Shown: positions 1-6,944 of the stretch, piece by piece | How positions within the stretch are numbered: position 1 is the stretch's first letter | How the letters are laid out: every line of letters starts with the position of its first letter | NCBI RefSeq assembly: GCF_036625275.1 | Contig: NZ_JAZKUD010000042.1 | Span: forward strand, 1 to 37,297 | Reading direction: 5' to 3' | From: Accumulibacter sp036625275 | Lineage (GTDB): Bacteria > Pseudomonadota > Gammaproteobacteria > Burkholderiales > Rhodocyclaceae | DNA: 37,297 nucleotides | Position numbers and translations under genes: made by a program | Notes under the pieces: model-generated | The model's input: the letters and a program-made list of their open reading frames with translations, nothing else | What the model was told of the DNA's origin: nothing | The model's database searches: none

Positions 1-142
1 TGAACGGCTGCTGGCCAACGGGAAGCTCAAAAAGGTCGCCTTGGTCGCTTGCATGCACAAGATGCTGACGATTATGAACGCCATCGTCAAATCGGGTATT
101 CCGTGGAATCCAGAACATCAAAATGTCCCTAAAAATGCTTGA
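1..142 (+). pseudogene. IS110-family transposase, C-terminal end (runs off left edge)
   Basis: An open frame entering from the left edge (frame from base 2) encodes 46 residues and stops with TGA at 140-142. The stretch reading KKVALVACMHKMLTIMNAIV followed by SGIPWNP matches the usual C-terminal end of IS110/IS902-type transposases, whose C-terminal domain binds DNA at the element ends. Only the tail is visible, so it cannot be said whether the copy upstream is complete or broken. It is followed directly by a dispersed intergenic repeat and then the cobalamin riboswitch. Family call is from recognised sequence; activity is unknown. Confidence 0.8.
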
Positions 143-159
143 CCGGGAACACAGTTGCT

Positions 160-245
160 CTCCCGCGAGTGGAGAGGGGAGATTCGTGAGTCGCTAACGC
201 GACTTTCACATTAACGGCACTGTCTTTTTCAGGCACCCCGATCGG
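160..245 (+). repeat. Dispersed intergenic repeat, diverged copy 1
   Basis: Two modules are shared with the spacer before cobM. Module B (about 173-214) contains the hairpin AGTCGC-TAAC-GCGACT and ends in TTAA. Module A (225-238) is TTTTTCAGGCACCC, identical over 14 bases to 3233-3246. The module order is B-A here and A-B at the second copy. The copy sits between the transposase tail and the riboswitch promoter and seems to supply the region just upstream of the -10 box. Confidence 0.7.
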
Positions 246-253
246 CCCTGTCG

Positions 254-259
254 TATAAT
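254..259 (+). promoter_or_regulatory. Probable -10 box of the cobalamin operon promoter
   Basis: A perfect TATAAT lies about 10 bases before the start of the conserved riboswitch sequence, where a sigma-70 -10 element would be expected. No good TTGACA-like -35 is seen 16-18 bases upstream (the site reads AGGCAC and lies within the repeat). The promoter may be weak, or use an activator or an extended contact. Confidence 0.5.
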
Positions 260-267
260 CAACCCCG

Positions 268-450
268 TTTTGGGTACCTTGCCCCGCGCTCGTGGGACGG
301 GTGAAACGGGAAGCCGGTGAATCTGAATCTTCAGACATTCCGGCGCAGCCCCCGCTGCTGTAAGCCTGACGACTCCGCAATACGCCACTGTGCTTGACGC
401 ATGGGAAGGTGCTGGAGAAGATTGACGGCAAGCCAGAAGACCGGCCCAGA
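268..450 (+). promoter_or_regulatory. Cobalamin (adenosylcobalamin-class) riboswitch
   Basis: The aptamer landmarks occur in the expected order: a GGGTACCTT box near 272-280, GAAACGGGAAGCCGGTGA at 303-320, the core GCAGCCCCCGCTGCTGTAA at 345-363, CACTGTGC and GCATGGGAAGGTG at 386-411, and a B12-box-like AGCCAGAAGACCGG at 431-444. In this family, binding of a cobalamin lowers expression of the downstream genes. Here those are the cobalt importer cbiMNQO and, if co-transcribed, the corrin-ring genes. A hairpin with a U-tract follows at 499-527, suggesting control by transcription termination. Confidence 0.9.
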
Positions 451-498
451 TCAAATGTAGTGTCGTTCCCCGGGGTAAAGGGAGGGCTATGTGGATTG

Positions 499-527
499 GC
501 CGAGCACAGCTTCTCTCGGCTTTTCTT
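499..527 (+). terminator. Intrinsic terminator, riboswitch expression platform
   Basis: GCCGAG (499-504) pairs with CTCGGC (515-520) around a 10-base loop and is followed at once by TTTTCTT. It lies between the B12 box and the cbiM ribosome-binding site, the position of a ligand-controlled terminator. The competing antiterminator pairing was not worked out. Confidence 0.65.
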
Positions 528-591
528 CCGACCCACAGGTACCGCTCCCCCGCCTGGCACTGCTGATCATGACTCGCTGTGGGAGAGAAGC

Positions 592-1269
592 ATGCACATC
601 ATGGAAGGTTTTCTGCCGGTCGAACACGCCTTGGGGTGGACGGTCGCTTCGGCCCCCTTCGTGGCCTATGGCCTGTGGGTCATCAAGAAACGTCTACGCG
701 AACATCCGGAACAGCGGATGTTGCTGGGTGTTGCCGCCGCGTTTACCTTCGTTCTCTCGGCGCTCAAATTGCCGTCGGTCACCGGCAGTTCCTCGCACCC
801 CACCGGCACCGGGCTCGGTGCCCTGCTCTTCGGCCCGACAGCGATGGCGCCGATCGGCATGGTGGTCCTGCTCTTCCAGGCGCTGCTGCTGGCGCACGGC
901 GGGCTGACGACGCTGGGTGCCAACCTCTTTGCGATGGCCATCGTCGGACCGTTCGCCGCTGCCGCAGTGTTTCGTGTGGCGCGTGGCATCAAACTCTCCT
1001 TTGCCACCAGTGTCTTTCTCGCCGCCAGCCTTGCCGACCTGCTGACCTACGTCACCACCTCGGTACAACTGGCCTGGGCCTTTCCTGATCCGATGGGTGG
1101 TTTTGTCGCTTCCTTTGCCAAATTCGCCAGCATCTTTGCGATCACCCAGATCCCGCTGGCGATCAGCGAAGGACTGCTGACGGTACTGATCTGCAATGCC
1201 CTGATGCGCTTCAACGCCAGGGAACTGCAGGACCTGCAGCTCGTCAGGAACGACGAGGTACGGGTATGA
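592..1269 (+). CDS. cbiM: Cobalt ECF transporter S component CbiM
   Basis: CbiM is the membrane substrate-capture subunit of the CbiMNQO cobalt importer in the inner membrane. The 225-residue product begins MHIMEGFLP, the family's invariant N-terminus. In structures of CbiM/NikM the first Met-His residues together with a downstream His help bind the metal; H2 and H69 (in SSHPTGTG) fit here. Several hydrophobic membrane segments follow. The frame is open upstream to 394, but that part lies over the riboswitch. The ATG at 592 is chosen because it gives the conserved N-terminus and is preceded by GGGAGAGAAG. The stop overlaps the cbiN start as ATGA. It is the first gene after the riboswitch and terminator. 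Confidence 0.95.
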   Translation: MHIMEGFLPVEHALGWTVASAPFVAYGLWVIKKRLREHPEQRMLLGVAAAFTFVLSALKLPSVTGSSSHPTGTGLGALLFGPTAMAPIGMVVLLFQALLLAHGGLTTLGANLFAMAIVGPFAAAAVFRVARGIKLSFATSVFLAASLADLLTYVTTSVQLAWAFPDPMGGFVASFAKFASIFAITQIPLAISEGLLTVLICNALMRFNARELQDLQLVRNDEVRV

Positions 1270-1610
1270 AACGCCGGCAAAACCTGTTGCTGCTGCTCGC
1301 CGTGGTCCTGCTCTCTGCGCTGCCGCTGTGGCTGGTGCAGAAACCGGCGGCGAATGCCGATCATCCCGTCGAGATCTTTGCCGGCGCCGACGACCAGGCC
1401 AGAAATCTCATCGGCACCCTCAATCCTGATTTCCAGCCCTGGTTCCAGCCACTGATGGAGCCGGCCAGCGGTGAAATTGCCTCCCTGTTGTTCGCCTTGC
1501 AGGCGGCGCTGGGTGCCGGGTTTATCGGTTACTACCTGGGGGTCTCGGTGACCCGCGAGAAACTGCGTCGGGAATCCGAAAAAGTCAGTGGAGCGGCACA
1601 ACGGTGCTGA
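1266..1610 (+). CDS. cbiN: Cobalt ECF transporter accessory protein CbiN
   Basis: CbiN is the small membrane partner of CbiM in cobalt ECF importers and is needed to load the metal. The 114-residue product has an N-terminal membrane helix (about residues 6-24). A periplasmic loop contains the family signature FAGADDQARNLI and then PWFQP-EPASGEIASLLFALQAA, leading into a second helix with the end GAGFIGYYLG. It is slightly longer than usual because of a charged C-terminal tail. It overlaps cbiM by 4 bases and cbiQ by 7 bases, which points to coupled translation. Confidence 0.93.
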   Translation: MKRRQNLLLLLAVVLLSALPLWLVQKPAANADHPVEIFAGADDQARNLIGTLNPDFQPWFQPLMEPASGEIASLLFALQAALGAGFIGYYLGVSVTREKLRRESEKVSGAAQRC

Positions 1611-2344
1611 TCGAGCGGTCGGCCTACGCCAACCGCTGGCGGCAGGTTTCGCCGGCCGCGAAGGGAAGCTTTGCGCTCGCTGGCCTGATCGCCGCTTTTG
1701 CCGCCGGGACACCGATGGTCGCTGCCGGCGTGGCGGCGATTCTCGTCGCCGTCACGCTGCTGGGGGCCGGTATTGCGCTCGTGTCTTACCTGCGCGTCGC
1801 TTCGCCAGCACTGGCCTTTCTGCTTCTCGGCAGCCTGTCGCTGGCGTTCTCGCTGGGTATCGATGAGCATGGCCTCACGCTGCAATGGCTCCCGAACGGT
1901 CTGAACCCACTGGCGAATGTGTTGTCCCGTTCGTTGGCCGCCCTGGCGGCGCTGCTCTTTCTTGCGTTGACCACGCCGCTTCCCGATCTGATCAATCTGT
2001 TGCGCCGACTGAGAACCCCCGAGATCCTGCTCGAAATCATGGTCCTCTGTTACCGGATGCTGTTCGTCTTCTCCGCGGCGGTGCAGGACACCTGGATCGC
2101 CCAGACGGCGCGCCTGGGTTACGCGACACCACGCCTGGCACTGCGCTCGCTGGCCGGTTTGACCGCCAATCTGACGCTACAGGTGTGGCAACGGGCGAAC
2201 GACCTGCATGTCGCAGCGCAGGCGCGCAACAACGAAGGTCCATTGCGTTTTCTTGCGCCGGTCTTTGCCCATACCGGTCGCGACCTGGCCATCGCAATGG
2301 TCGCTGGCAGTTCGCTGCTTGCACTGGCGGTGGCGATGTCATGA
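1604..2344 (+). CDS. cbiQ: Cobalt ECF transporter T component CbiQ
   Basis: CbiQ is the transmembrane coupling (T) subunit that passes ATP-driven movements from CbiO to CbiM. The 246-residue product has multiple hydrophobic spans (about residues 22-65, 68-85, 105-125 and 220-244) and a cytoplasmic helical region. That region has EIMVLCYRMLFVF and, later, an AQARNN segment at the place of the usual Ala-Arg-Gly coupling motif. The start is GTG at 1604, overlapping the cbiN stop. The stop overlaps the cbiO ATG by 4 bases. The replacement of the motif glycine by asparagine is a visible departure from the textbook motif and may simply be lineage-specific. Confidence 0.92.
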   Translation: MLIERSAYANRWRQVSPAAKGSFALAGLIAAFAAGTPMVAAGVAAILVAVTLLGAGIALVSYLRVASPALAFLLLGSLSLAFSLGIDEHGLTLQWLPNGLNPLANVLSRSLAALAALLFLALTTPLPDLINLLRRLRTPEILLEIMVLCYRMLFVFSAAVQDTWIAQTARLGYATPRLALRSLAGLTANLTLQVWQRANDLHVAAQARNNEGPLRFLAPVFAHTGRDLAIAMVAGSSLLALAVAMS

Positions 2345-3222
2345 CGCGCTCGGCAGACCACCCCCTGCTCGAACTGGCGCAGGTTTGCTTCCGTTACCCC
2401 GATGGCAGTCGCGGACTGGACGACTGTTCGATCGCCATTCGGCGGGGCAGCCGCAACGCCCTGATCGGCGCCAACGGCTCCGGCAAGACCACCCTGTTCC
2501 AGCAGTGCAACGGCTTGCTGCGACCACAGTCGGGCGGCGTTTACTACGCCGGGGAAGCGGTGGATTACCGTCGCAGTGGTTTGCGTCAACTGCGCAGCAA
2601 GGTCGGCATGGTTTTCCAGAACCCGGATCGGCAATTGTTCTCGGCGAGCGTCCTCGAAGACGTTTCCTTTGGTCCGCTCAACCTCGGTCTGGACATCGCG
2701 ACGGCACGCCAACGGGTCAGTGCAGCGCTGCAAGCCGTAGGCATGGCAGCGTTTGCCGACAAACCCGTACACAACCTGAGTTTCGGCCAGAAGAAGCGGG
2801 TCTGCATCGCTGGCGTTCTGGCCATGGAGCCTGAACTGTTGATCCTCGACGAACCGATGGCCGGCCTCGATCACGCCATGCAAGAAGATCTGCTGGCCGT
2901 GCTTGAGAATTTGTACGCGCGTGGCATCACCCTGCTACTGGCGACGCACGACATCGATTTTGCCTACGCCTGGGCAGACCGGATTCACCTGATGGTTGCC
3001 GGCCGCTGTAGCGCATCGCTGCCGGCAGCGACTCTGGCGACGGCTGGCGACGCCTTGTCGGCGGCAGGATTGCCCTTGCCCGGAGTGATCGAACTGCAGC
3101 ACCGTCTGGCGAAACTCGGCGTTCTCCCGAGCGACGCCTGGCCGCGCAGGATCGGCGACCTGCTCGCGCTGCTGGGAACCCGCCAGGCAAGCGGCATGCC
3201 CCGTCTCGAGAGGAGGGTCTAA
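2341..3222 (+). CDS. cbiO: Cobalt ECF transporter ATPase CbiO
   Basis: CbiO is the cytoplasmic ATP-binding subunit powering cobalt import. The 293-residue product has a Walker A GANGSGKT (43-50), a Q-loop around Q93 in VFQNPDRQLF, an ABC signature LSFGQ (146-150), Walker B LLILDEP (166-172) and an H-loop histidine at 203 in LLATHD. FQNPDRQLF is typical of ECF-type ATPases. About 70 C-terminal residues after the ATPase core may mediate dimer contacts. The ATG at 2341 overlaps the cbiQ stop; the frame is open further upstream, but only over cbiQ. It is followed by a 121-base spacer holding a dispersed repeat. Confidence 0.95.
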   Translation: MTRSADHPLLELAQVCFRYPDGSRGLDDCSIAIRRGSRNALIGANGSGKTTLFQQCNGLLRPQSGGVYYAGEAVDYRRSGLRQLRSKVGMVFQNPDRQLFSASVLEDVSFGPLNLGLDIATARQRVSAALQAVGMAAFADKPVHNLSFGQKKRVCIAGVLAMEPELLILDEPMAGLDHAMQEDLLAVLENLYARGITLLLATHDIDFAYAWADRIHLMVAGRCSASLPAATLATAGDALSAAGLPLPGVIELQHRLAKLGVLPSDAWPRRIGDLLALLGTRQASGMPRLERRV

Positions 3223-3228
3223 CGGTCA

Positions 3229-3344
3229 TGACTTTTTCAGGCACCCTCGATCATGGAAGTCATCACCGTTTCCCTCTCCCCCGACCCCTCCCCCGCGAGG
3301 GGGGAGGGGAGATTCCTGAGTCGCTGACGCGACTTTCATATTAA
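3229..3344 (+). repeat. Dispersed GC-rich hairpin repeat, copy 2 (before cobM)
   Basis: Module A (TTTTTCAGGCACCC, 3233-3246) is followed by a 40-base block at 3272-3311 and module B (about 3303-3344). In the block, CCCCTCCCCC (3285-3294) can pair with GGGGGGAGGGG around a GCGA loop. Module B carries the second hairpin AGTCGC-TGAC-GCGACT. The 40-base block recurs in reverse complement at 8293-8332 with one difference. The repeat runs right up to the cobM ATG. Confidence 0.85.
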
Positions 3345-4147
3345 TGCCCGGAAAAGTCTGGTTTGTCGGCGCCGGCCCCGGCGACCCCGAGTTGATTACC
3401 GTCAAGGGCCGGCGCCTGCTCGAGGAAGCCGGCGCGGTACTGTTTGCCGGGTCGCTGGTCGACCAGGCGGCGACGCGGTTCGCACCCGCGGATTGCGAGA
3501 TCCGCGACTCGAAGGACATGACTCTGGCAGAGATGACCGGCTGGCTGATCGAGCGGACCGATCGGTACGCTGTTGTCGTTCGCCTGCAGACCGGCGATCC
3601 CGGCCTCTATGGCGCATTGATCGAAATGACGCAACCGCTGACGGCCGCCGGCATCGCCTGGGAAGTCGTTCCTGGCGTCTCCTCGGCGATGGCCGCGATG
3701 GCCGCAGCAGGCGAAACGCTGACCCTGCCGGAAGTCACGCAGACGGTGATCCTGACCCGCGTCGCCGGGCGGACGCCCATGCCGCCGGGCGAGGATCTCG
3801 AATCCCTGGCCGCGCATAAGGCGACGCTCTGCATCTACCTGTCGATCACTCTGCTGCACAAGGTGCAGAAGGCATTGCGTGCCGCCGGCTGGGCCGAGGA
3901 TGCGCCGATGCTGGTCGTGCACAAGGCGAGCTGGCCGGGCCAGGAAAAGATCATTCGCGGCACGCTCGCCGACATCAAACAGAAATGCCAGGCCGCGAAG
4001 GTCGGCAGTCAGGCGATGATCGTCGCCAGCCCGACACTGGGTGCTGCCGACTGGCCCGACTTGGTTCGCTCAAAACTGTACGACCCTACCTTTACGCACC
4101 GTTTCCGCAAGGCAAGCGAGACTACCGGGACGACTGATGATCAATGA
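3344..4147 (+). CDS. cobM: Precorrin-4/cobalt-precorrin-4 C11-methyltransferase
   Basis: CobM/CbiF transfers a methyl group from S-adenosylmethionine to C11 of the corrin ring. The 267-residue product has the tetrapyrrole methylase N-terminus VWFVGAGPGDPELITVKG (5-22), the LQTGDPGLYG SAM-pocket motif (about 85-94) and VVPGVSSAMAA (about 107-117). LPEVTQTVILTR then GRTPMP is characteristic of the C11 enzyme. The ATG chosen gives the standard N-terminus, but there is no Shine-Dalgarno-like sequence in front of it because the dispersed repeat ends at the start codon. The stop overlaps cbiX by 11 bases. The anaerobic-pathway name would be cbiF. Confidence 0.93.
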   Translation: MPGKVWFVGAGPGDPELITVKGRRLLEEAGAVLFAGSLVDQAATRFAPADCEIRDSKDMTLAEMTGWLIERTDRYAVVVRLQTGDPGLYGALIEMTQPLTAAGIAWEVVPGVSSAMAAMAAAGETLTLPEVTQTVILTRVAGRTPMPPGEDLESLAAHKATLCIYLSITLLHKVQKALRAAGWAEDAPMLVVHKASWPGQEKIIRGTLADIKQKCQAAKVGSQAMIVASPTLGAADWPDLVRSKLYDPTFTHRFRKASETTGTTDDQ

Positions 4148-5069
4148 AACCACTTACCTCCTCGTCGGCCACGGTTCGCGCAACCGCGACGGCAACAAGG
4201 AAACCCTGCATTTCGCGGCCCAGTGGCGCGAACGTCATCCCGAGTGGCGGATCGAGGTCTGCTTCATCGAGCACGCCGAAGTGCTGCTGGATGAAGGTCT
4301 CGACCGGGCAGCTCGTGGCGCGCGCAAAGTGCTGGTCATTCCCTTCATTCTCAACGCCGCCGGCCACGTCAAAATGGAATTGCCGGCGGCACTGAAGCGG
4401 GCACGCGAACGGCATCCACCGGTCGAATTCGCTGTCACCCGACATATCGGCATGGGCCGCGAAATCTTTGCCGTGCTGCAGAGTCAGCTCGACCGGCTGA
4501 TGAAACAGTTGGCCGTGCCCGATCCGATGACTACCGGCGTCATCCTGCTCGGTCGCGGCTCGTCCGACGTCGGCGCCAATGGCGAGCTGGCCAGGATGGC
4601 GCGCTGGATTTTCGAGGCCAACGAGCATCCACTGGTCGATCTTGCCTTTACCGGCGTCACCTGGCCGCGCCTTGAAACGGTGGTGCAGCGCCAGGTCAGG
4701 CTGGGAATGATGCAGATCTGCATCATTCCGGTATACCTGTTCAGCGGCGTGCTGATCGAGCGCATCAAGGCGCAAGTCGAGCGCCTGCAGCGGCAATATC
4801 CGCAGCTTGCTTTCGGCCTGGGCAGTTACTTCGGATTCGACAAGGGCATCTTCGACCTGCTCGACGACAAGGTCGGCGGCGAGATCCCCGCAGGCGGCAT
4901 GCTCGAATGCGATGGTTGCAAGTATCGCGAACTGGCCGAGGCCGAGCATCTGCACGAGCACAGCCATACGGCCCTGGCCGCTCCAGGCTGCGGTCACGGC
5001 CACGCCCCGGTTCACGATCACGGACACGCCCATGCACATGATCATGGTTGTGCCCATCCACACGACTGA
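4137..5069 (+). CDS. cbiX: Sirohydrochlorin cobaltochelatase CbiX, long form with His-rich tail
   Basis: CbiX inserts Co2+ into sirohydrochlorin, the committed step of cobalt-early cobalamin synthesis. The 310-residue product holds two chelatase-like halves: TYLLVGHGSRNRDGN near residue 6 with H12, and VILLGRGSSDVGANGE near residue 138. Metal-site residues such as PFILNAAGHV follow in the first half. After the core comes MLECDGC (C258, C261), like the Cys motif that carries an iron-sulfur cluster in long CbiX proteins. Residues 271-310 contain 14 histidines and two cysteines, likely binding or buffering metal. The ATG at 4137 lies in the end of cobM; a longer frame upstream is ignored as it covers cobM only. 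Confidence 0.95.
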   Translation: MINETTYLLVGHGSRNRDGNKETLHFAAQWRERHPEWRIEVCFIEHAEVLLDEGLDRAARGARKVLVIPFILNAAGHVKMELPAALKRARERHPPVEFAVTRHIGMGREIFAVLQSQLDRLMKQLAVPDPMTTGVILLGRGSSDVGANGELARMARWIFEANEHPLVDLAFTGVTWPRLETVVQRQVRLGMMQICIIPVYLFSGVLIERIKAQVERLQRQYPQLAFGLGSYFGFDKGIFDLLDDKVGGEIPAGGMLECDGCKYRELAEAEHLHEHSHTALAAPGCGHGHAPVHDHGHAHAHDHGCAHPHD

Positions 5070-5088
5070 CCCCTCGGAGACTCCGGAC

Positions 5089-5781
5089 ATGAGCATGGCC
5101 CCCCCTGCTGCTCCCAACACGATTACCGAACAGCTCACTGCCGCCGGCCGCGCCATCGAGCACGACTCCTTTGCGATCATCGACGCCGAGGTCGGGCCGC
5201 ACGACTACACCGACGAACAGTGGCCGCTGGTGCGCCGCATGATTCACGCCAGCGCCGACTTCGAATTCAACGGCCTGACCGCCTTCCACCCCGATGCGAT
5301 GCGAGCCGGTCTGGCGGCGGTCCGGAAGGGCGGCACGCCGATCATCGCGGATGTCGAAATGATCTGCGTCGGCCTCTCGGCGCCACGCCTCAGGCATTTC
5401 GGGATGAGTACGCAGCACTACATTGCCGATCCGGAGGTCATCGAACTGGCCAGGGCCGAGGCCACGACCCGCGCCGTCCAGGCGATGCGCAAGGCGCAGC
5501 GGCTTGGCAGGCTCGACGGCGCCATCGTCGGCATCGGCAATGCCCCGACGGCCCTGATCGAAATGATCCGCCTGATCCGCGAAGAAGGAGCCCAACCCGC
5601 GCTGGTGATCGGCATGCCGGTCGGCTTTGTCTCGGCCGCCGAATCGAAGGCGCTGCTGATGACCTTGACCGATACTCCGTGGGTAGCGATCCAGGGCCGC
5701 AAGGGCGGTTCGACGCTGGTCGTCGCCGCCATGCACGCGCTGCTCGGCCTCGCCGAAGCGGCGCAGAAGAACGCCGCTTGA
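5089..5781 (+). CDS. cbiC: Precorrin-8X/cobalt-precorrin-8 methylmutase
   Basis: CbiC/CobH moves the C11 methyl group to C12, producing (cobalt-)hydrogenobyrinic acid. The 230-residue product has VRRMIHASADFEF, where H53 matches the catalytic histidine of the family. It also has GGTPIIADVEMICVG, AIVGIGNAPTAL and PALVIGMPVGFVSAAESK, all standard CbiC blocks. The ATG at 5089 has CGGAGA a short way upstream; another ATG two codons later is possible. It is 19 bases after cbiX, and its stop overlaps the TTG start of cbiD. Confidence 0.95.
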   Translation: MSMAPPAAPNTITEQLTAAGRAIEHDSFAIIDAEVGPHDYTDEQWPLVRRMIHASADFEFNGLTAFHPDAMRAGLAAVRKGGTPIIADVEMICVGLSAPRLRHFGMSTQHYIADPEVIELARAEATTRAVQAMRKAQRLGRLDGAIVGIGNAPTALIEMIRLIREEGAQPALVIGMPVGFVSAAESKALLMTLTDTPWVAIQGRKGGSTLVVAAMHALLGLAEAAQKNAA

Positions 5782-6944
5782 GCGACCTCGGGCAGGCACT
5801 CCCGCCGGCCAGAGTCCGCAAGGGCGATGGCCGGCGTGCACGCGGCCACCGCAGCGGTTTCACCACCGGCGCCTGCGCCGCTGCCGCTGCACGCGCGGCG
5901 ACGCTCGGCCTGCTCACCGGCGTGCTACCGGACAGCGTTCTCTGCCGCCTGCCGAATGGCCGGGAGCACCGTTTTGTGGTCAGCGACGGCCGCCTCGATG
6001 GCGAGGGTAGCGAGCGGGTTGCGCATGCGGTAATCGTCAAGGACGCCGGCGACGACCCCGATGCGACGCATGGCGCACACTTGACGGCCGCTGTCCGGCG
6101 ACTGCCACAACGAGCTGGCGAGGTGCTTCTCCAGGGGGGAGTCGGGGTCGGCGTCGTCACCAAAGATGGCCTCGGCCTCGCCGTCGGCGGCCCGGCCATC
6201 AACCCGGTTCCGCGCCGCAACATCCGTGACAACGTGATCGCGGTCGCCGGCGAACTGCTGCTCCACGACGGTCTGGAAATCACCATTTCCGTTCCCGGCG
6301 GCGAGGCGATGGCGAAAAGGACGCTGAACGCCCGCCTGGGCATCGTCGGCGGCATTTCGATTCTCGGCACCACCGGCATCGTCCGTCCCTATTCGACGGC
6401 CGCCTTCCGCGCCAGCGTCGTCCAGGCGGTCGAGGTCGCGGCGAAGCAGGGTCAGACCAGGGTCGTGTTCACCACCGGCGGGCGCACCGAAAAATTCGCC
6501 ATGCGCCAGTTGCCGGAACTCGACGAAGCGTGCTTCGTCCAGATGGGCGACTTCGTCAAGGCGGCTTTCCAGTCGGCGGTCAAACACCGCCTGGCACGGG
6601 TCTATCTGGGCGCGATGGTCGGCAAGCTGACCAAGATGTGCCAGGGACTCGCCGTCACGCATGCCTGGAAGGCCGAGATCGACCGTGACATTCTCGCCGC
6701 ATCGGCACAGGAAGTCGGTGCTCCGCCCGATCTGGTCGAAGCGATCCGTGCCGCGGAAACGGCCCGCTTTGCTGCCGAACGTCTGGCCAGCCTGGGCCTG
6801 AGCCTTGCCTTCCACCGTTCGCTGGCCGGCAAGGCCATCCGCAGCCTGAAAAGTGATTACCCTGGCCCTTACCAGCTCAGCATTCTGGTCTGCGACTTCG
6901 AAGGACGTTTCATTTGTCGTCTGGAAGAAGATGAGCAGCCCTGA
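5778..6944 (+). CDS. cbiD: Cobalt-precorrin-5B C1-methyltransferase CbiD
   Basis: CbiD methylates C1 during ring contraction in the anaerobic pathway and has no aerobic-pathway counterpart of the same fold, so it marks this pathway as cobalt-early. The 388-residue product has RSGFTTGACAAAAARAA near the N-terminus, then NPVPRRNIRDNV, ISILGTTGIVRPYS, VFTTGGRTEKFA and GAMVGKLTKMCQG, all family blocks. The most likely start is TTG at 5778, overlapping the cbiC stop as TTGA. No ATG exists at a suitable place, and the frame extends upstream only over cbiC. The end overlaps the next gene by 14 bases. Confidence 0.94.
   Translation: MSDLGQALPPARVRKGDGRRARGHRSGFTTGACAAAAARAATLGLLTGVLPDSVLCRLPNGREHRFVVSDGRLDGEGSERVAHAVIVKDAGDDPDATHGAHLTAAVRRLPQRAGEVLLQGGVGVGVVTKDGLGLAVGGPAINPVPRRNIRDNVIAVAGELLLHDGLEITISVPGGEAMAKRTLNARLGIVGGISILGTTGIVRPYSTAAFRASVVQAVEVAAKQGQTRVVFTTGGRTEKFAMRQLPELDEACFVQMGDFVKAAFQSAVKHRLARVYLGAMVGKLTKMCQGLAVTHAWKAEIDRDILAASAQEVGAPPDLVEAIRAAETARFAAERLASLGLSLAFHRSLAGKAIRSLKSDYPGPYQLSILVCDFEGRFICRLEEDEQP

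Noticed and set aside
394..591. N-terminal extension of cbiM by 66 codons
   Set aside because: Would be translated from riboswitch sequence; the MHIMEGF start with its own ribosome site is conserved in the family.
3272..3311. CRISPR or phage attachment site
   Set aside because: Only isolated copies in opposite orientations, no spacers, no integrase or tRNA nearby; better described as a dispersed hairpin repeat.
4122..5841. Two long minus-strand frames opposite cbiX and cbiC
   Set aside because: Fully antisense to genes with clear family motifs; the repeated Met/Val and His patterns mirror the His-rich tail of CbiX.
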